NCBI GenBank assembly: GCA_016802295.1 | Contig: JAESIW010000071.1 | Coordinates: 396,507-460,506 of the forward strand | Direction: 5' to 3' | Length of the DNA stretch: 64,000 nt | DNA from: Brachionus rotundiformis | Lineage: Eukaryota; Rotifera; Eurotatoria; Ploima; Brachionidae | In this document: piece by piece, positions 31,758-43,509 of the stretch | Position numbering within the stretch: the first letter of the stretch is position 1 | Layout of the letters: the number at the start of each line of letters is the position of its first letter | Position numbers and translations under genes: made by a program | The notes under the pieces: model-generated | Told to the model about the DNA's origin: nothing | Database searches by the model: none | The model's input: only the letters and a program-made list of their open reading frames with translations

Positions 31758-32843
31758 ATGTTAGATAAAACTGTTGAGCTGAAAAATGGTGTCTTAATGC
31801 CAACTATCGGTTTAGGCACGTCTCTTAGAAATAAACCAAATAAAGTAGATAACCAGCAGTTTATTGAATCTGTAAAACACGCATTAAAAATTGGTTACCG
31901 TCATATTGATACTGTAAAATTAATTAATTTTAAAATTTTTTTGTTTCAATGTAAATTGATTAGGCCAAATGCTACAATAATGAGCATCTAATAGGGCAAG
32001 CTTTACATGAGAGTGGCATTGATCGCAAGGATATATTTCTTGTAACCAAACTTTTTCCAGATGATTTGGGCTATGATAAAGCTTTAAAAGCCTATGACAA
32101 AAGCTGTAAACAACTCAGGGTGGACTATATTGATTTGTATTTGATTCATTTTCCGGCTAAATTAAGAGGTCTGAATAATGATTTGGAAAAATGCAGACAA
32201 TTAAGGCTGGAGACATGGAGTGCTTTGGAAAAATTGTATTCTGATGGCAAGTGTAGAGCGATAGGAGTAAGTAACTACATGCAAAGACATTTAGAAGAAA
32301 TTATCGATGCTGGAAAAACATTACCATTTGTAAACCAGTGCGAGTTTCATCCATATTACAATAATAAAGAGTTGTATGAATATTGTAATAAAGTTGACAT
32401 CAAATTTGAAGTATTTTGAATAAAAAAAGATTTAAGATGTAAATTTCTGATTGTAAATAAAGGGATACAGTCCTTTGGGAAAAGGAAACCTGCTAACCGA
32501 CTCGGTTGTTTTGGATTTATCTAAAAAATATTCCAAAAGTTGTGCCCAAATTTTGCTTAATTGGTCAATTAGGGTTGGTTTAAAAAAGTGATTAAATCCT
32601 ATTTTTGTTTTAATCGTGTTTAATTAGAATAATGTTATAACAATCCCGGGATCCACCAACTTTGAACGCATTGAAGAGAATTTTGATGTATAGATTGAAT
32701 TGTTTAAATAAAGAATTTATTAAAAATATTTAATATAATTATTGAAGGTATTTGATTTTAGTTTAAGCAATGAAGATGTCGGTTTACTTTGGAATTTGAA
32801 CAAAAATGAAAAAGTATCATGGGATCCAACAAATATAATTTAG
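31758..32843 (+). CDS. Aldo-keto reductase family protein
   Basis: NADPH-dependent carbonyl reductase fold. Five phase-consistent exons: 31758-31913, 31964-32410, 32463-32573, 32628-32687 and 32748-32843, 289 residues. The catalytic tetrad is present: Asp51 (GYRHIDT), Tyr56 (AKCYNNE), Lys81 (LVTKLF) and His114 (LIHFP). Other signatures are MPTIGLGTS near the start, GVSNY and QCEFHPYY in the middle, GYSPLGKGNLL, and the cofactor-loop TIPGST (commonly IPKS). It is slightly shorter than the usual 310-330 residues because the C-terminal specificity loop ends early (WDPTNI). Substrate cannot be told. Confidence 0.9.
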
Positions 32844-33273
32844 TTTAATAAATATTTAAAAAAATTTTTTTTATTTTTTAAGTAGCTATTTAATTCAAAA
32901 AATTATTTTTATTTAAAAAGCCTTAAGAAAAAAAAATTTTAATTAAGCGTTCTTTATTAAAGAAAAACTTCAAAATTAAATTAATTACGGGCGTGTGTTA
33001 TAAAACAAGGAAAAACATTATCTAAGATAGGAATAATATTACCAACTTTTTGGATACAAATTTCAAATTATCATAATTTTGCTTGCAAAATTTATAGCTG
33101 AATTAAATTGTTAAACATAAATTACTTACTTACATCCAAACCAAACAATAACAAAGCTTTTTAAATTATTTTTTATTAGAAAAAATCAGCGCCTCTTTTG
33201 ACAGCATTTAATTATAAAAAATCCGCATTTGATTTTTTAAAATAGATAATTAAAATTTTTAACTTTAGATAAT
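32844..33273. other. Intergenic before AGL
   Basis: About 430 bp of AT-rich DNA, presumably with the AKR 3' UTR and AGL promoter. Nothing distinctive. Confidence 0.45.
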
Positions 33274-36200
33274 ATGATTCAATCTCAGAAAGAAATTCGT
33301 ACTCAGCTACTAGAAGAGTCGAATTTTAATGAGGGAAAGCTGTTCAAGCTTGAACAAGGCTGGATCCTTCGGCTAGAACTATCAACAAAAATAATTGACC
33401 GCAATGTGAGAGTATTCTGCAATATGCCATTGGATACATCAGTTGAATTTGTCCGCACCAAGTATTATGAATACAAGTGGAAATATTTGGAAAATAGCAT
33501 AAAACATGATGAGTTTAATAAATTTATTGATATTAGTTGTCACCTACCAGGTGCTTTCAATTATTACTTTACATTTGGTGACCAATCTGAGCCAAAAAAA
33601 GGCTCATCTAATTTTCTTGTAGATCCAAGACTGTGTCTTAAAGATGGTCTTGTGATACAAGCTGAAAGTCTTCAGTTTCACACAGTTCTCTCTAAGCTTC
33701 TTGGTCCACTGAACGAATGGAAGCAAAGACTTAGGGTCTCCAAAGAGACTGGCTACAATATGATTCATTTTACACCAGTCCAGGGTCTGAGCCGTGAGTC
33801 CAACTCTTCTTATTCAATACGAGATCATTTGAATTTGCTTGAACCAGCTGATTGTAATGGAAAATACTCTCTCAACGACTTGAAAAATCTTGTCGAAGAG
33901 ATCTACAATGAATGGAACATGTTCAGTTTGTGTGATTTGGTCTACAATCACATGTCAAACGATTCAGAGTTTCTCAAAAAGCATCCAAATGGTGCCTACA
34001 ACTTGGTCAATTCGCCACATCTTAGGCCTGCATTTGTCTTGGACAGAATTTTTTACCACACCACTCTTGATATATCCAAAGGAGTTTACGAGTGTAGAGG
34101 AATTACGGCTAAAAATCCAAGCATGAATTCAATGGAAATTCTGAGACACATACTTAGATGGGAAGAAATTCCCAAGTACCATCTAGAAGAGTATTTTTTG
34201 GCTGATTTGAATAAAATATTAAATGATATAAAAGCTATTGGACTAAAAGAGCTAAATTATATCGAGAAAAACCTAGATTTGGTCAAAAATAGACCCAAAA
34301 AATGTCTTAGTGAAGAGCAAAAAAGAGCCGAATGGGACAAATTAAAAATAATAAATGGTAAAGAGTTCCGAAGATTTGGCGCTAGTATTGACTATGATCT
34401 AGTTGTTTATTTGTTATCAATTGAGTTCGAATCTCTCAGACTTGATTTAGATTTAATAAATTCAGATGAAAATTCAAGTTTGTTAATTAGGATTTATGAA
34501 AAGTTTTATTTATTAATTGAGCAAAAAAATGAGCAAATAAAGACTATGGTAAATGAATATTTGACCGAAGCGGTAAATAATGTAATGTCGAATTTTTACT
34601 ACTTTTTTTTTGCACCAGATGGACCTAAATGGTCAGAAATAAACAAAGAAAATCCCATAGTTAGAACTTATTTTTATTTTCCTTTCGAGGATGACAGTGT
34701 TTTAGGCGATGAGAAAAAAATGCTCTCCAATGATGGTCTTAGAATACAGGCTCACAATGGATGGGTTATGGGCGATGACCCACTGAGGAACTTTGCTGAC
34801 GAAAATTCAAGTGTTTATTTGCGTCGTCAGCTTATTCCATGGGGAGACTCGGTTAAGCTAAGGTATGGAAATTGTCCACAAGACAATCCAGAGTTGTGGG
34901 CGTTTATGGAAGACTATACACGACAAACTGCTCAAATATTTCATGGTGTAAGACTGGACAATTGTCATTCTACACCAATACATGTAGCACAGTACTATTT
35001 GGACATTGCGAGACAAGTCAGACCAAATTTGTTTGTCATTGCCGAATTGTTTACCAACAGTGAGTTTATAGATAACAAATTTGTTGCCGAGCTTGGAATT
35101 ACATCACTGGTGCGTGAGAGCATGAATGCTTGGGATGCCAATGAACTAGGCAGATTGGTGCACCGATTTGGTGGTATACCAGTTGGATCTTTTTATCAGT
35201 CTTCCAATAGACCATTGCGTGAAGGAATAGCTCATGCTATTTTCTATGATGTAACCCACGACAATCAGTGTTTAATCACGAACAGAAGTGTGTACGATGC
35301 TTTTGCATCGAGTAGTTTGGTTCTGATGTGTGACTGTGCTGTGGGAAGTACACGTGGCTTTGATGAACTGGTGCCGCATCATATAAATGTGGTTACTGAA
35401 ACTAGACCATATAAAAAATGGGACCAGATTTTAGATTGTGGTATCCAGAAGGGCAAATTAATGATGAATAATTTGCATTATGAGATGGGCGTCAAGGGAT
35501 ATTCACAGATTTATGTGGACCAGTTTGACGCTGATACTACAGTGGTTACCAGGCATAATCCCAATAATCATGAGAGTTATATCTTAATGTCAAGAACTAG
35601 TTTTTCTCAACCAAATGAGTGGACACCAAAAAATGTGTCAAAGCCTTTGTTTGTGCCATCTAGAATAGAGAGTGTTGTTTTTGAAGCAATTATGGTAAAA
35701 ACCAAAGATAATGAATTCAAACCTAGTGATGAATTTCTAAATGGATTGGAAAATTTTGATCTCAAAATACAACAAAATGTCAATTTAGCTCAATCGGATT
35801 TTATTGATTCTATTGATTATAATGGATCTAGATCGTTGGTTAATTTTAAGTTTTTTCCACCCGGAGCTGTCATTTGCTTCAAAGGTAAGCTTTTAGATAA
35901 TTTTTTTAAATTTTTAGAGTAAAAATAGATTTATCATATTTAATTAAAATTTAGAATTTATTATAGAGGCTAATAAACTATATTGATCTAAATTAATAGA
36001 TAAATAGAGGAAATATTTAATAATATTTTAGTTTTTCATTTTCCTTTTTTTTATTCTAAATTAAATTAATTAGATAATTTGAATGGACATAATAATTTTT
36101 GTCAGAAAATGTTAAATTATCATTTAATATAAATTAAAGAACTTATTAGTTACATTTTATTAATAATTATTTTTTAAATTAAGTTGTGCTAAATGATGAC

Positions 36201-38231
36201 AGTAAATCTCAATTGCCATTAATACGAAAATACATAGCAGAATTGCTCAATACCAACATAAACCAAGAATTATTTGATAATCAAATAGAGATAATACTTA
36301 ATCGACTCAATTTTGACGAGTTGAATATTCTACTATACCGATGTTCACAAGAAGAGACCAGTGAAGGAATATTTTCAGATGTTTATGATGTACCAAATTA
36401 TGGTCCATTGGTGTATGCTGGTATACAAGGTTTTATCAGTGTGATAGAGCGTGAACGCTTGACCAACAATCTTGGCCATCCATTGTTCGAAAATTTACGC
36501 AATGGTGACTGGATAATGAACTATATTACTGACAGACTTAAAAAATATGCTCAACTTGGTAAAAGAGAAAACTTATTTTCTCTATATGAATGGCTACAGA
36601 GGCTCTTTTGTTCTCTCAGTCATCTTCCTCGATACTTGATACCAGCTTACTTTGATCTTATCATTTCTGGATTGTACAATAAATCGATTCAGAGATCTCT
36701 TTGGCTAATGAGTGCTAGTAACCAATTGAATACAAAATTGGAAAATTTTGACTTGATGAATTCGTCCAAGTTTTTAGAAAGTCTATGTTTAGCCGGCATT
36801 TCTCTAGTCGGAAATTTGACTAGTGCCAAACTGCCCAATACTATCATCAGAACAGATACAGAGCCTAAATTATCTTTAAGTGCCGGATTACCCCATTTTA
36901 GCACTACCTACATGCGTAACTGGGGCAGAGATACATTTATTTCCATACCAGGTCTTCTTTTGTTGACAAACAGATTTCAAGATGCTAAAAATTTGATCTT
37001 ATCTTATGGATCTTGTCTAAGACATGGCTTGATACCTAATCTTTTATCAGAAGGAAAATCAGCTAGATACAATTGTAGAGACGCTATTTGGTGGTGGCTA
37101 AAATCAGTTAAAGATTATGCCGAATTGGCCCCTGATGGATACGAAATTCTTAATGACCAAGTATACAGACTATACCCCAATGATGATTCTGAACATCCGT
37201 CCGAAGATGAATTGACAGACCGAAAAGATGCATCTAAAATTCAAAAGCTAAGCCAAGTGATTCAAGAGGCAATGGTTGTTCATTTGAATGGTCTTAAATT
37301 CCGCGAGAGAAATGCTGGCACACAAATAGATGACAGAATGAAATCAGAGGGCTTTAATAATGAGATTGGAGTTGATTTGGAGACTGGTTTTGTGTTCGGT
37401 GGAAATGAGTGGAATGCTGGAACATGGATGGATAAGATGGGAAGTTCAGAAAAAACAGGAAATACTGGTTATCCAGCTACGCCCAGAGATGGTAGTGCTG
37501 TTGAACTAGTTGGTTTAAGTAGATGTGCTCTTGATTTTTTGATCAAAGCCTACGATTGTGGAAAGTATCCCTATGATGGTGTTGTGTTAAAATCAGGCCA
37601 CAAAATAACATGGTCAGAATGGGCAGAAAAAATAGACAAAAATTTTGAGAAATACTTCTGGGTTGGGGATGAATGTAAAGATAATTTAGTAAATAAGCGT
37701 AATATTTATAAAGATTCGCTAAATTCGTCTCATAAATGGACTGATTATCAGATGAGACCGAATTTTTTGATAGCTCTAGTAGTCGCACCACAAATGGTCA
37801 AGAAAGAAAATGCTCTTAAAAGTTTAGAACAAGTAAAGAAATGTTTAATGAATGATCCAGACACTATAGGAATTAAAACATTGGAAGAAAGTGATCTCAA
37901 TTATAATGGCTATTATGACAATTCGAATGATTCATTTGACAGGCGTATTGCTCAAGGTTTCAATTATCACAATGGACCCGAATGGCTGTGGCCAGTCGGA
38001 TTTTATCTTAGATCTCTTATCATGTACTCGAATGACAAGCAAAATGTTTTGAACTATGTTAAAAAACATCTTGGAAAATTATATGACACCATGTTTTCTA
38101 ATGATTGGAGAAGTCTGCCTGAATTGACTAACAAAAATGGACAAGTGTGTCATCACAGTTGTGTGTCTCAAGCGTGGAGTTTGGCCACTATTATTGAATT
38201 AGCTCACGATTTAAGCAAATTAAGTGTTTAA
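33274..38231 (+). CDS. AGL: Glycogen debranching enzyme (AGL)
   Basis: Bifunctional 4-alpha-glucanotransferase / amylo-alpha-1,6-glucosidase that removes glycogen branches in the cytosol. Two exons, 33274-35885 and 36184-38231, joined in frame (CFK|VVLNDD) across a 298 bp intron, about 1,550 residues (human 1,532). Transferase half: AKESGYN-like SKETGYNMIHFTP, VYNHMSND, FGASIDYD, AHNGWVMGDDPLRNFA, and the catalytic motifs GVRLDNCHST, VIAELFTNS and DVTHDNQC. Glucosidase half: LPHFSTTYMRNWGRDTF, LIPNLLSEG, CRDAIWWWL and NGPEWLWPVG with the expected acid residues. Both active centres look intact. It sits inside the block bounded by the inverted repeat and ends 280 bp before the right arm. Confidence 0.96.
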
Positions 38232-38420
38232 TTAATTTAGTATTTTTTAAAATAGAATTCAATTCAGTTTTAATAATTTTATTTTTATTTTAATAAACAA
38301 TTTAGAGTTTTGAATTTTATTTTTTGGTAAAGTTGAAAAAATTTGAGATAACTTTTAACAAAATTGAAATAGTTTATTTATTAGCAATTTCTTGTGACTA
38401 TGTTTCAAAAGTATATATAG

Positions 38421-39335
38421 ATTTTTATTCTAAATATCTTTAAGACAATATTAAAAGAACTTAAAACATTCACATTTAAAGATAAATTAGTTAAATTAGC
38501 CAGAAAGGTATATGCAAGACGAGAATGGGACCTACAAGATCCTGACTACCTTAAAAAAGACAAGCCTGCACGAGTGAATGATGAGGATCCAAGATGTGGA
38601 CCAGCTAGTATCCAAAAATTCGATGGCGAGGATCTAAACAGCAAAGCAAGACTCAAGTACCAACAGGAACAGCTAAGAGAATGGTCCTTGCAGCAACAGC
38701 ATGAGAAAAACATTGCCAAGATGCAAGACAAAATGGCGAGCAAATTGTATGACTTTAAACAAATGGAATTGGACCAGAGGGCCCGCGAGCTGCAAAAAGC
38801 CGAAGAAGAGTGCAGAAGAGCTATCAACTCGGCTGTGAAGGACTATAATGACGCGCTGAAGCGCGAACAGGAACAAAGAAATGCAGTCAAAAAAATGCAG
38901 GAACAAGATGACAATATGACTGAGATTGCCAATGCCATTTTCAGCGATATGCTCACCGAAAACCCCGATCAGGCAATTAGTGCATTTGGCCCGCACCGTG
39001 TTGTGCCAGACAGATGGAAAGGCATGTCACCCGAACAAATTGAAAAAATAAGACAGGAACAATTGAGGCAAGTTGAGGAAAAAAAGCGAAATGAAGAAAT
39101 GGACAGATTGGAGAATGAAGAGTTCGATAAGAGAAGAATAATTGAGGCCAAAGCTGGTATTATTGCCGAAAGACAGCTAGAACGAAAGGAAAAAGAACTA
39201 CTCAGACAACTGGCTGATGATAACAAACGCTTAGATTATGAACAAAAGAGTCATAAGAATTATTTGGACAAAGTTGTTTATACCAATGAGCCAACTGCCT
39301 CTTATTTTATGCAGTTCAATACTTCAACACGATAA
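38421..39335 (+). pseudogene. 5'-truncated second copy of RIBC2 (chimeric reading frame)
   Basis: From 38512 this is the inverted duplicate of RIBC2 codons from DARREWDL to the stop. All three coding differences seen from the intact copy are synonymous third-position changes (Ser, Ala, Arg codons). Upstream of the breakpoint the frame stays open back to 38421, adding a foreign stretch (KELKTFTFKDKLVKLARKVY) that is not RIBC2. It has no in-frame ATG before the internal methionines near KMQDKM, and the conserved N-terminal RIB43A motif is missing. Most likely a non-functional partial copy; a chimeric transcript with an upstream exon is possible. Confidence 0.8.
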
Positions 39336-40243
39336 ATCGGATTAAATTTAAATAAATAAATATATTAAACACCTTAATTCAATTCTCTTTTATGATGATT
39401 TTGTTTATTTTTGTTTTAAAATAAAAAAATTAAATAATTCTTTTAATTTAAAAAAAAAGGACTATTTGTTTATTTTAATAAAGAAATTTTTTTAAAAAAT
39501 CACCTAATTATTGTGGAATGACCCTATTTTATTTAACAGCTATTTTTTAAATTTTGATCAATTTTGATCAATTGATAGATAAATATGGGGAAAAAAACGT
39601 GCTTAATTATCTGTTTAAAATTAAAAACAGATAATTAAATTCTAAAAAACAAATAAAATAGGTGAAACTTTAGCTTATTTAAACCATTCTTAATAATTTA
39701 TTTCAGTTTCTTTAATATTTCAGTTCTGATTTTCAAAATGGATTTCCAAATTTTTTTGTATTATCTATAAAATTTTGAAAATCATCCAAATCTAAAACAA
39801 ATTGTCTTTGATAAAAAAAACGTGAAGAAAAAAAGTGCTCGATTTTAATAAGAGCTGATAACTTTGGCAATATAGAAGCATTTTATTTTTCACCAAAAAA
39901 TCTTTTTTTGGATGTTGGTGATTCTTGAGAACTGATTGGAAAAACTTTAAATTTTGGATTTAACTTGGATCAATAAAATTTTTGGTTTTAAAAATATGTG
40001 ATATTTAGAAATTTTAAAATATATTATAATTTAACTAAAAATATAATAAAAACCACTTAGAGTATCCACATTTAGATACATGGTTTTACTTAAATATTTA
40101 AATCGGTTAAACTAGTTAATATGACTAAGGTTGACCTAAAGGGTATAAATAGAATGACATGCTGTAAGAAATCAATTCATTTTTTTAAATATAAAAATTT
40201 TCAAAAATATTTTTATTAATTTAAAAAAATAGAATTAAAAGCA
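39336..40243. other. Duplicated RIBC2 3' flank in right arm
   Basis: The inverted copy of 28436-29343. Non-coding and AT-rich. No independent gene. Confidence 0.5.
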
Positions 40244-40716
40244 GTCACCATAACTCTGCCGATCCGCAGGTCCCAAGCCCTGATGAAAAAAGAGGAGGGT
40301 GGTGGCAGCCACATGCACCGTATGTGTGTGTGGTCTTTCACGTAGTCTGCAGAAGAGCTGTATGGCGGGTACATAGGCCTACGGGTCTTTGTCCAAGTCT
40401 TGTCGTATGAGGGCGCCGCTGGCTTCGACCATCTCCCAGTATAGAATCCGAAAGGAGCGAGAATCTGCTGTACAGCTGACCCTCTGCAGACAGTACGTAA
40501 CTTTGGAAGCCTTAAGTTAAGACTTTATCTCGAGTGAGAGAGAAGTCGCTTGGTTTGTGGTTCCAAGCTAGTCTAAATAGTTGCCGAGTTCGCAGCCAAG
40601 TGCTCGGATGAGTGGCGCTGTTTATGATGAACGTCCCACTGGCTTCTTAGGGAAAGACGCCGTCATAACTCTGCCAAAGCCGGTCCCAAGCCCGGTTGAG
40701 AAAAGAGGAGGGTGAC
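40244..40716 (+). mobile_element. 473 bp multicopy element (right-arm copy)
   Basis: Mirror of 27963-28435, and no sequence difference from it was noticed. It starts gtcacc, ends ggtgac, and carries the two related end segments with ggtcccaagccc and gaggagggt. It was probably carried along when the arm was duplicated rather than inserted independently. Confidence 0.6.
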
Positions 40717-40901
40717 AAAAATAATAGTTAATTTGATTAAATTTTAATTCATATACAACAAATTTTCTAATAAATTATTGGAAAAATTCTTTAGAGAATT
40801 TTATTCTTTTGTGACAATGTTCTTATACTTATTATACAAAATTTGAAAAATTAATTCAAATTTGTTTATTAAATCTTTTTGTTTATTAATTCAAATAAGG
40901 C

Positions 40902-40925
40902 GAGAAAAGAGGAGGGTGACAAAAA
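40902..40925 (+). repeat. Detached tail of the 473 bp element
   Basis: A 24 bp segment (gagaaaagaggagggtgac plus A-run) identical to the end of the element at 40698-40721. It lies 25 bp beyond the outer breakpoint of the right arm. It looks like a second short copy made during the rearrangement or a separate truncated insertion. Confidence 0.6.
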
Positions 40926-41067
40926 ATAACTAGATATCCTATAATTAAATATATTATTATAGTATTTTTATTTTAAGATTTATTTTATTTTTATTTAAAA
41001 TCTTGAAAAAATTTTTTTTAATAATATTTTTTAACAATAGAATATAAAAAAGGTATTTTGAGTTTTT

Positions 41068-41378
41068 TTCAGTTTTTGTATTATTGATCATATTATTCTT
41101 TATAAGTCTTTTTGACGAGGTTAGTGATGAAACATCAAAAAGTGTTGTTGAAAAACTTCATGATTTCTCTCAATCTCTGTTAAAAAATTATTTTCTTCAC
41201 AATCTAATTTTTTATTTTCTAATGAGTCTAAATTATCTGATTATTTTCAAAATTTTTAATGTAATTCTTAATTTTTAAGTTTTAATTTATATTATTTTGT
41301 TTTTAGATTCTGCTCTTTTTCAAAGATAACTTTCTAACCAAACTCGCACACTTTATAAAAATTTTTAAAACTTTTTAA
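41068..41378 (+). CDS. Possible two-exon 3' end of a membrane protein
   Basis: After a pyrimidine-rich acceptor (ttttttcag) there is an open stretch with two hydrophobic segments (VLLIILFFISLFDE and LIFYFLMSLNYLIIF) around a soluble part (KSVVEKLHDFSQSLLKN). It ends at a gtaatt donor near 41260. A following open stretch after ttttag near 41306 (ILLFFKDNFLTKLAHF) is in phase and ends at a TAA near 41376. No start exon was found, and the upstream sequence is the rearranged arm. It may be the displaced end of a gene, a decayed gene or chance. Family not recognised. Confidence 0.25.
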
Positions 41379-41729
41379 ATTAATTAAACATCTAAAATAA
41401 AAAAGGCAGTTTTTTTTTTTATTTTATACTTATCTTAATCTATCATAATGTTTGAATTTTTCTTTTTAGGGCAAAGTTTCTTAAAAAGTGTTAAAATACA
41501 TTTTTTAGTCTACTTTACACTTGATATTTATAAATAACAATTAAGCTTAATAAAATAAGATAACATATTTCACATTAGAATGTATTTTTTAGCTTTTATT
41601 AGAAATTTTTCATTTAATTAATATATTTGACATTTAATTGATTATTCTAAGGGATAGATTAATTTTTTGTGATTTAACATTTAGCAAAGCTACACATAAA
41701 TGAGAATATAAACAAATAGCATCACACAT

Positions 41730-41835
41730 GTTTGGCAACCTTCTCTTTATTAACCGAGATTGGTTTTGGCAGAGTTTTAATAGCGCTTTACCTAAAAAGC
41801 TACTGGGAGGTTCACTATTAGCTAGGAACAACAAT
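41730..41835 (-). repeat. Decayed copy of the 473 bp element
   Basis: Diverged match, read on the plus strand, to the beginning of the left-arm element. Shared words are ctcttt, ttggcagagtt, accta-aa-aagc and tgggaggttca/tgggacgttca. It supports an older activity of the element next to the rearranged segment. Confidence 0.6.
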
Positions 41836-42051
41836 TTTGAAAATAACATCCTGATTATACCAATTCAGCTAACTTTACCATATGACCAGTTAAATATTGA
41901 CTATATATGAGATTACCGCCATTCTCAGTCCCAAAGTAATTTTTTTCCCAATTAATAAATAAAATTAAAAAATTAAAATAATACTTTTTTTATTTAAAAA
42001 AATTTTACACATTCAAATTTTTTTTACAAATAAATCAATATAAATTATTAA

Positions 42052-43509
42052 CTAATTTTCACTAATTTCATTAATTATTTGCTCCAATTCATCGGCCGAT
42101 CTACTCAAAAACGCTGCTGACTCTCTGTAGCTAGTTATCAAAGATTTGACAGTCTGAATTTCGGAACTGCTCAACTTGGACAACTTGCTGCTTAGCTTAA
42201 ACTTTGACGAGGCTAGTGACGATGCTAAGCCAGTCTCATTTTTAGTAGCTTGAATTCGCATTGACTGTGGCGATATGGTCTTGTTACCATTCTGTGCAAA
42301 CTTGTTATCTTGGGAAATTTCTTTTTTAGGTGTAGTCGGCGGTGTAAATGATTGTGTAGAGGGAAAATTCGGTTTGAATAAGTTAGAAAAAGAATTAAAA
42401 TTATTTAGATAAGGGTTAGCCGAAAGTGAGCTAAATTCAGGAAACCTTAGTAAGGGATTATTGCTGGCGGCCAGTCGCAGAAATTCTGGATCTATTACAC
42501 CAGGATTCCACGCATTAAACGGATTAAATGATGGATTTGTCCCAGTCTGGCCTTGGGTTGGTGACGCCTTGCTTATTTGCGCCTTGAAATCGAAAAAAGA
42601 CGCCTTTGGAATATCTGGAGATGCTTTGAATTTTTTGCTTGAGTTTTTGGCTTCTGTCTTAATAGAGTGCTTTTGTGACGAGGCTGAAGATGATGATGAT
42701 GAAGGAGATGGTATGGAATTGTAGCCAGATGAAGAGCTAGCTCTGGATGCCTTGGACTCATTTGGAAAAATGCTTAGATCCAGATCGTTCAAGCTATGAT
42801 CGAATTCGTATATAGAAAAAACTTTTTTAGCTGTCTTAATCAATTGGTTTTTTCCAATTGATGAAAATTTGATCTGACTTTTTTCCAATATCTGCTTAAC
42901 TAATCTATCAAAATCTTCTTTTGAGTTGCTCAACTCGCTTAAATTTTTGTTAATAAGCAGTTTTAAGTATTCAATTAGATCTATTTCGCTCGAGTTCTCT
43001 GAATTTATTGAATCATTTAGCTCGCTATCTGCCTCCTTATTATCTATCCTTGTACCATTTTCGTCATCCATACTTGAGTCATCTTTCTTTGAAAAAAAAA
43101 ATATTTTTTAACCAAATTTTCTTATTAAAAATGAATTTATATCATTTAAATTTATTAAACAAGTTTATTTATATAATTAATCTAATATGTATCTTGGAAA
43201 ACTAAGCAAAAATGGTAAAACATTATTTTAAATCAATCAATTTAAAAATTGGAAAAAAAATTTTTGTAATTATGATTAAAATTTGTCAATAAAAACTTAA
43301 TTATTGATCTGATTTATAATATTCATAAAACTTTTAATTTTTTTATGATTAAATTTAACAAGTTAACTTGTTTAATAATTTTTATTAGGGTTTTGAAAAA
43401 CCAAAAAACCAAGACAAAACTGCTTTAAAATACTTACCATCATTTTGGAAATGGAATGAAAGACATTTTTTAATCCGTCGCCATTTTCGTGTTCGATTTT
43501 GTCATTCAT
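42052..43509 (-). CDS. NOL4/NOL4L-like nuclear protein
   Basis: Two exons, 43509-43438 (MNDKIEHENGDGLKNVFHSI...) and 43086-42052, about 368 residues. The C-terminal helix motif SYRESAAFLSRSADELEQI is the hallmark ending of nucleolar protein 4 and NOL4-like proteins. Before it the protein is Ser/Asn/Pro-rich and probably disordered, with an acidic N-terminal part, a helical segment near residues 55-110 (LIEYLKLLINKNL ... LIKTAKKVF) and a Phe/Pro/Asn-rich middle. Function in animals is poorly defined (nuclear, neuronal). Shorter than vertebrate NOL4 (638 residues). Assignment rests mainly on the C-terminal motif. Confidence 0.65.

Larger units (their letters stand above)
38512..40877. repeat. 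Right arm of the 2,366 bp inverted repeat
   Basis: Mirror of 27802-30167, separated from it by 8,344 bp. Similarity starts abruptly at 38512 (atgcaagacg) and ends at 40877 within aaatctt. The sequence tttgtttattaa occurs just inside the outer breakpoint (40861-40872) and again just outside it (40878-40889). This arm looks derived, because its RIBC2 copy is cut while the left one is continuous with the intact 5' exons. Confidence 0.95.

Noticed and set aside
40283..40310. CTGATGA motif in the element, as part of a hammerhead ribozyme
   Set aside because: The second core strand (GAAA followed by a pairing stem and the cleavage-site triplet) is not found at workable distance; the following sequence is an A-run and aggaggg.
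27320..41300. TMEM214 continuing across the inverted repeat to the exons at 41 kb (a 14 kb intron)
   Set aside because: A normal 52 bp intron leads to a short last exon with a stop at 27385-27387, in line with all other introns of the gene.
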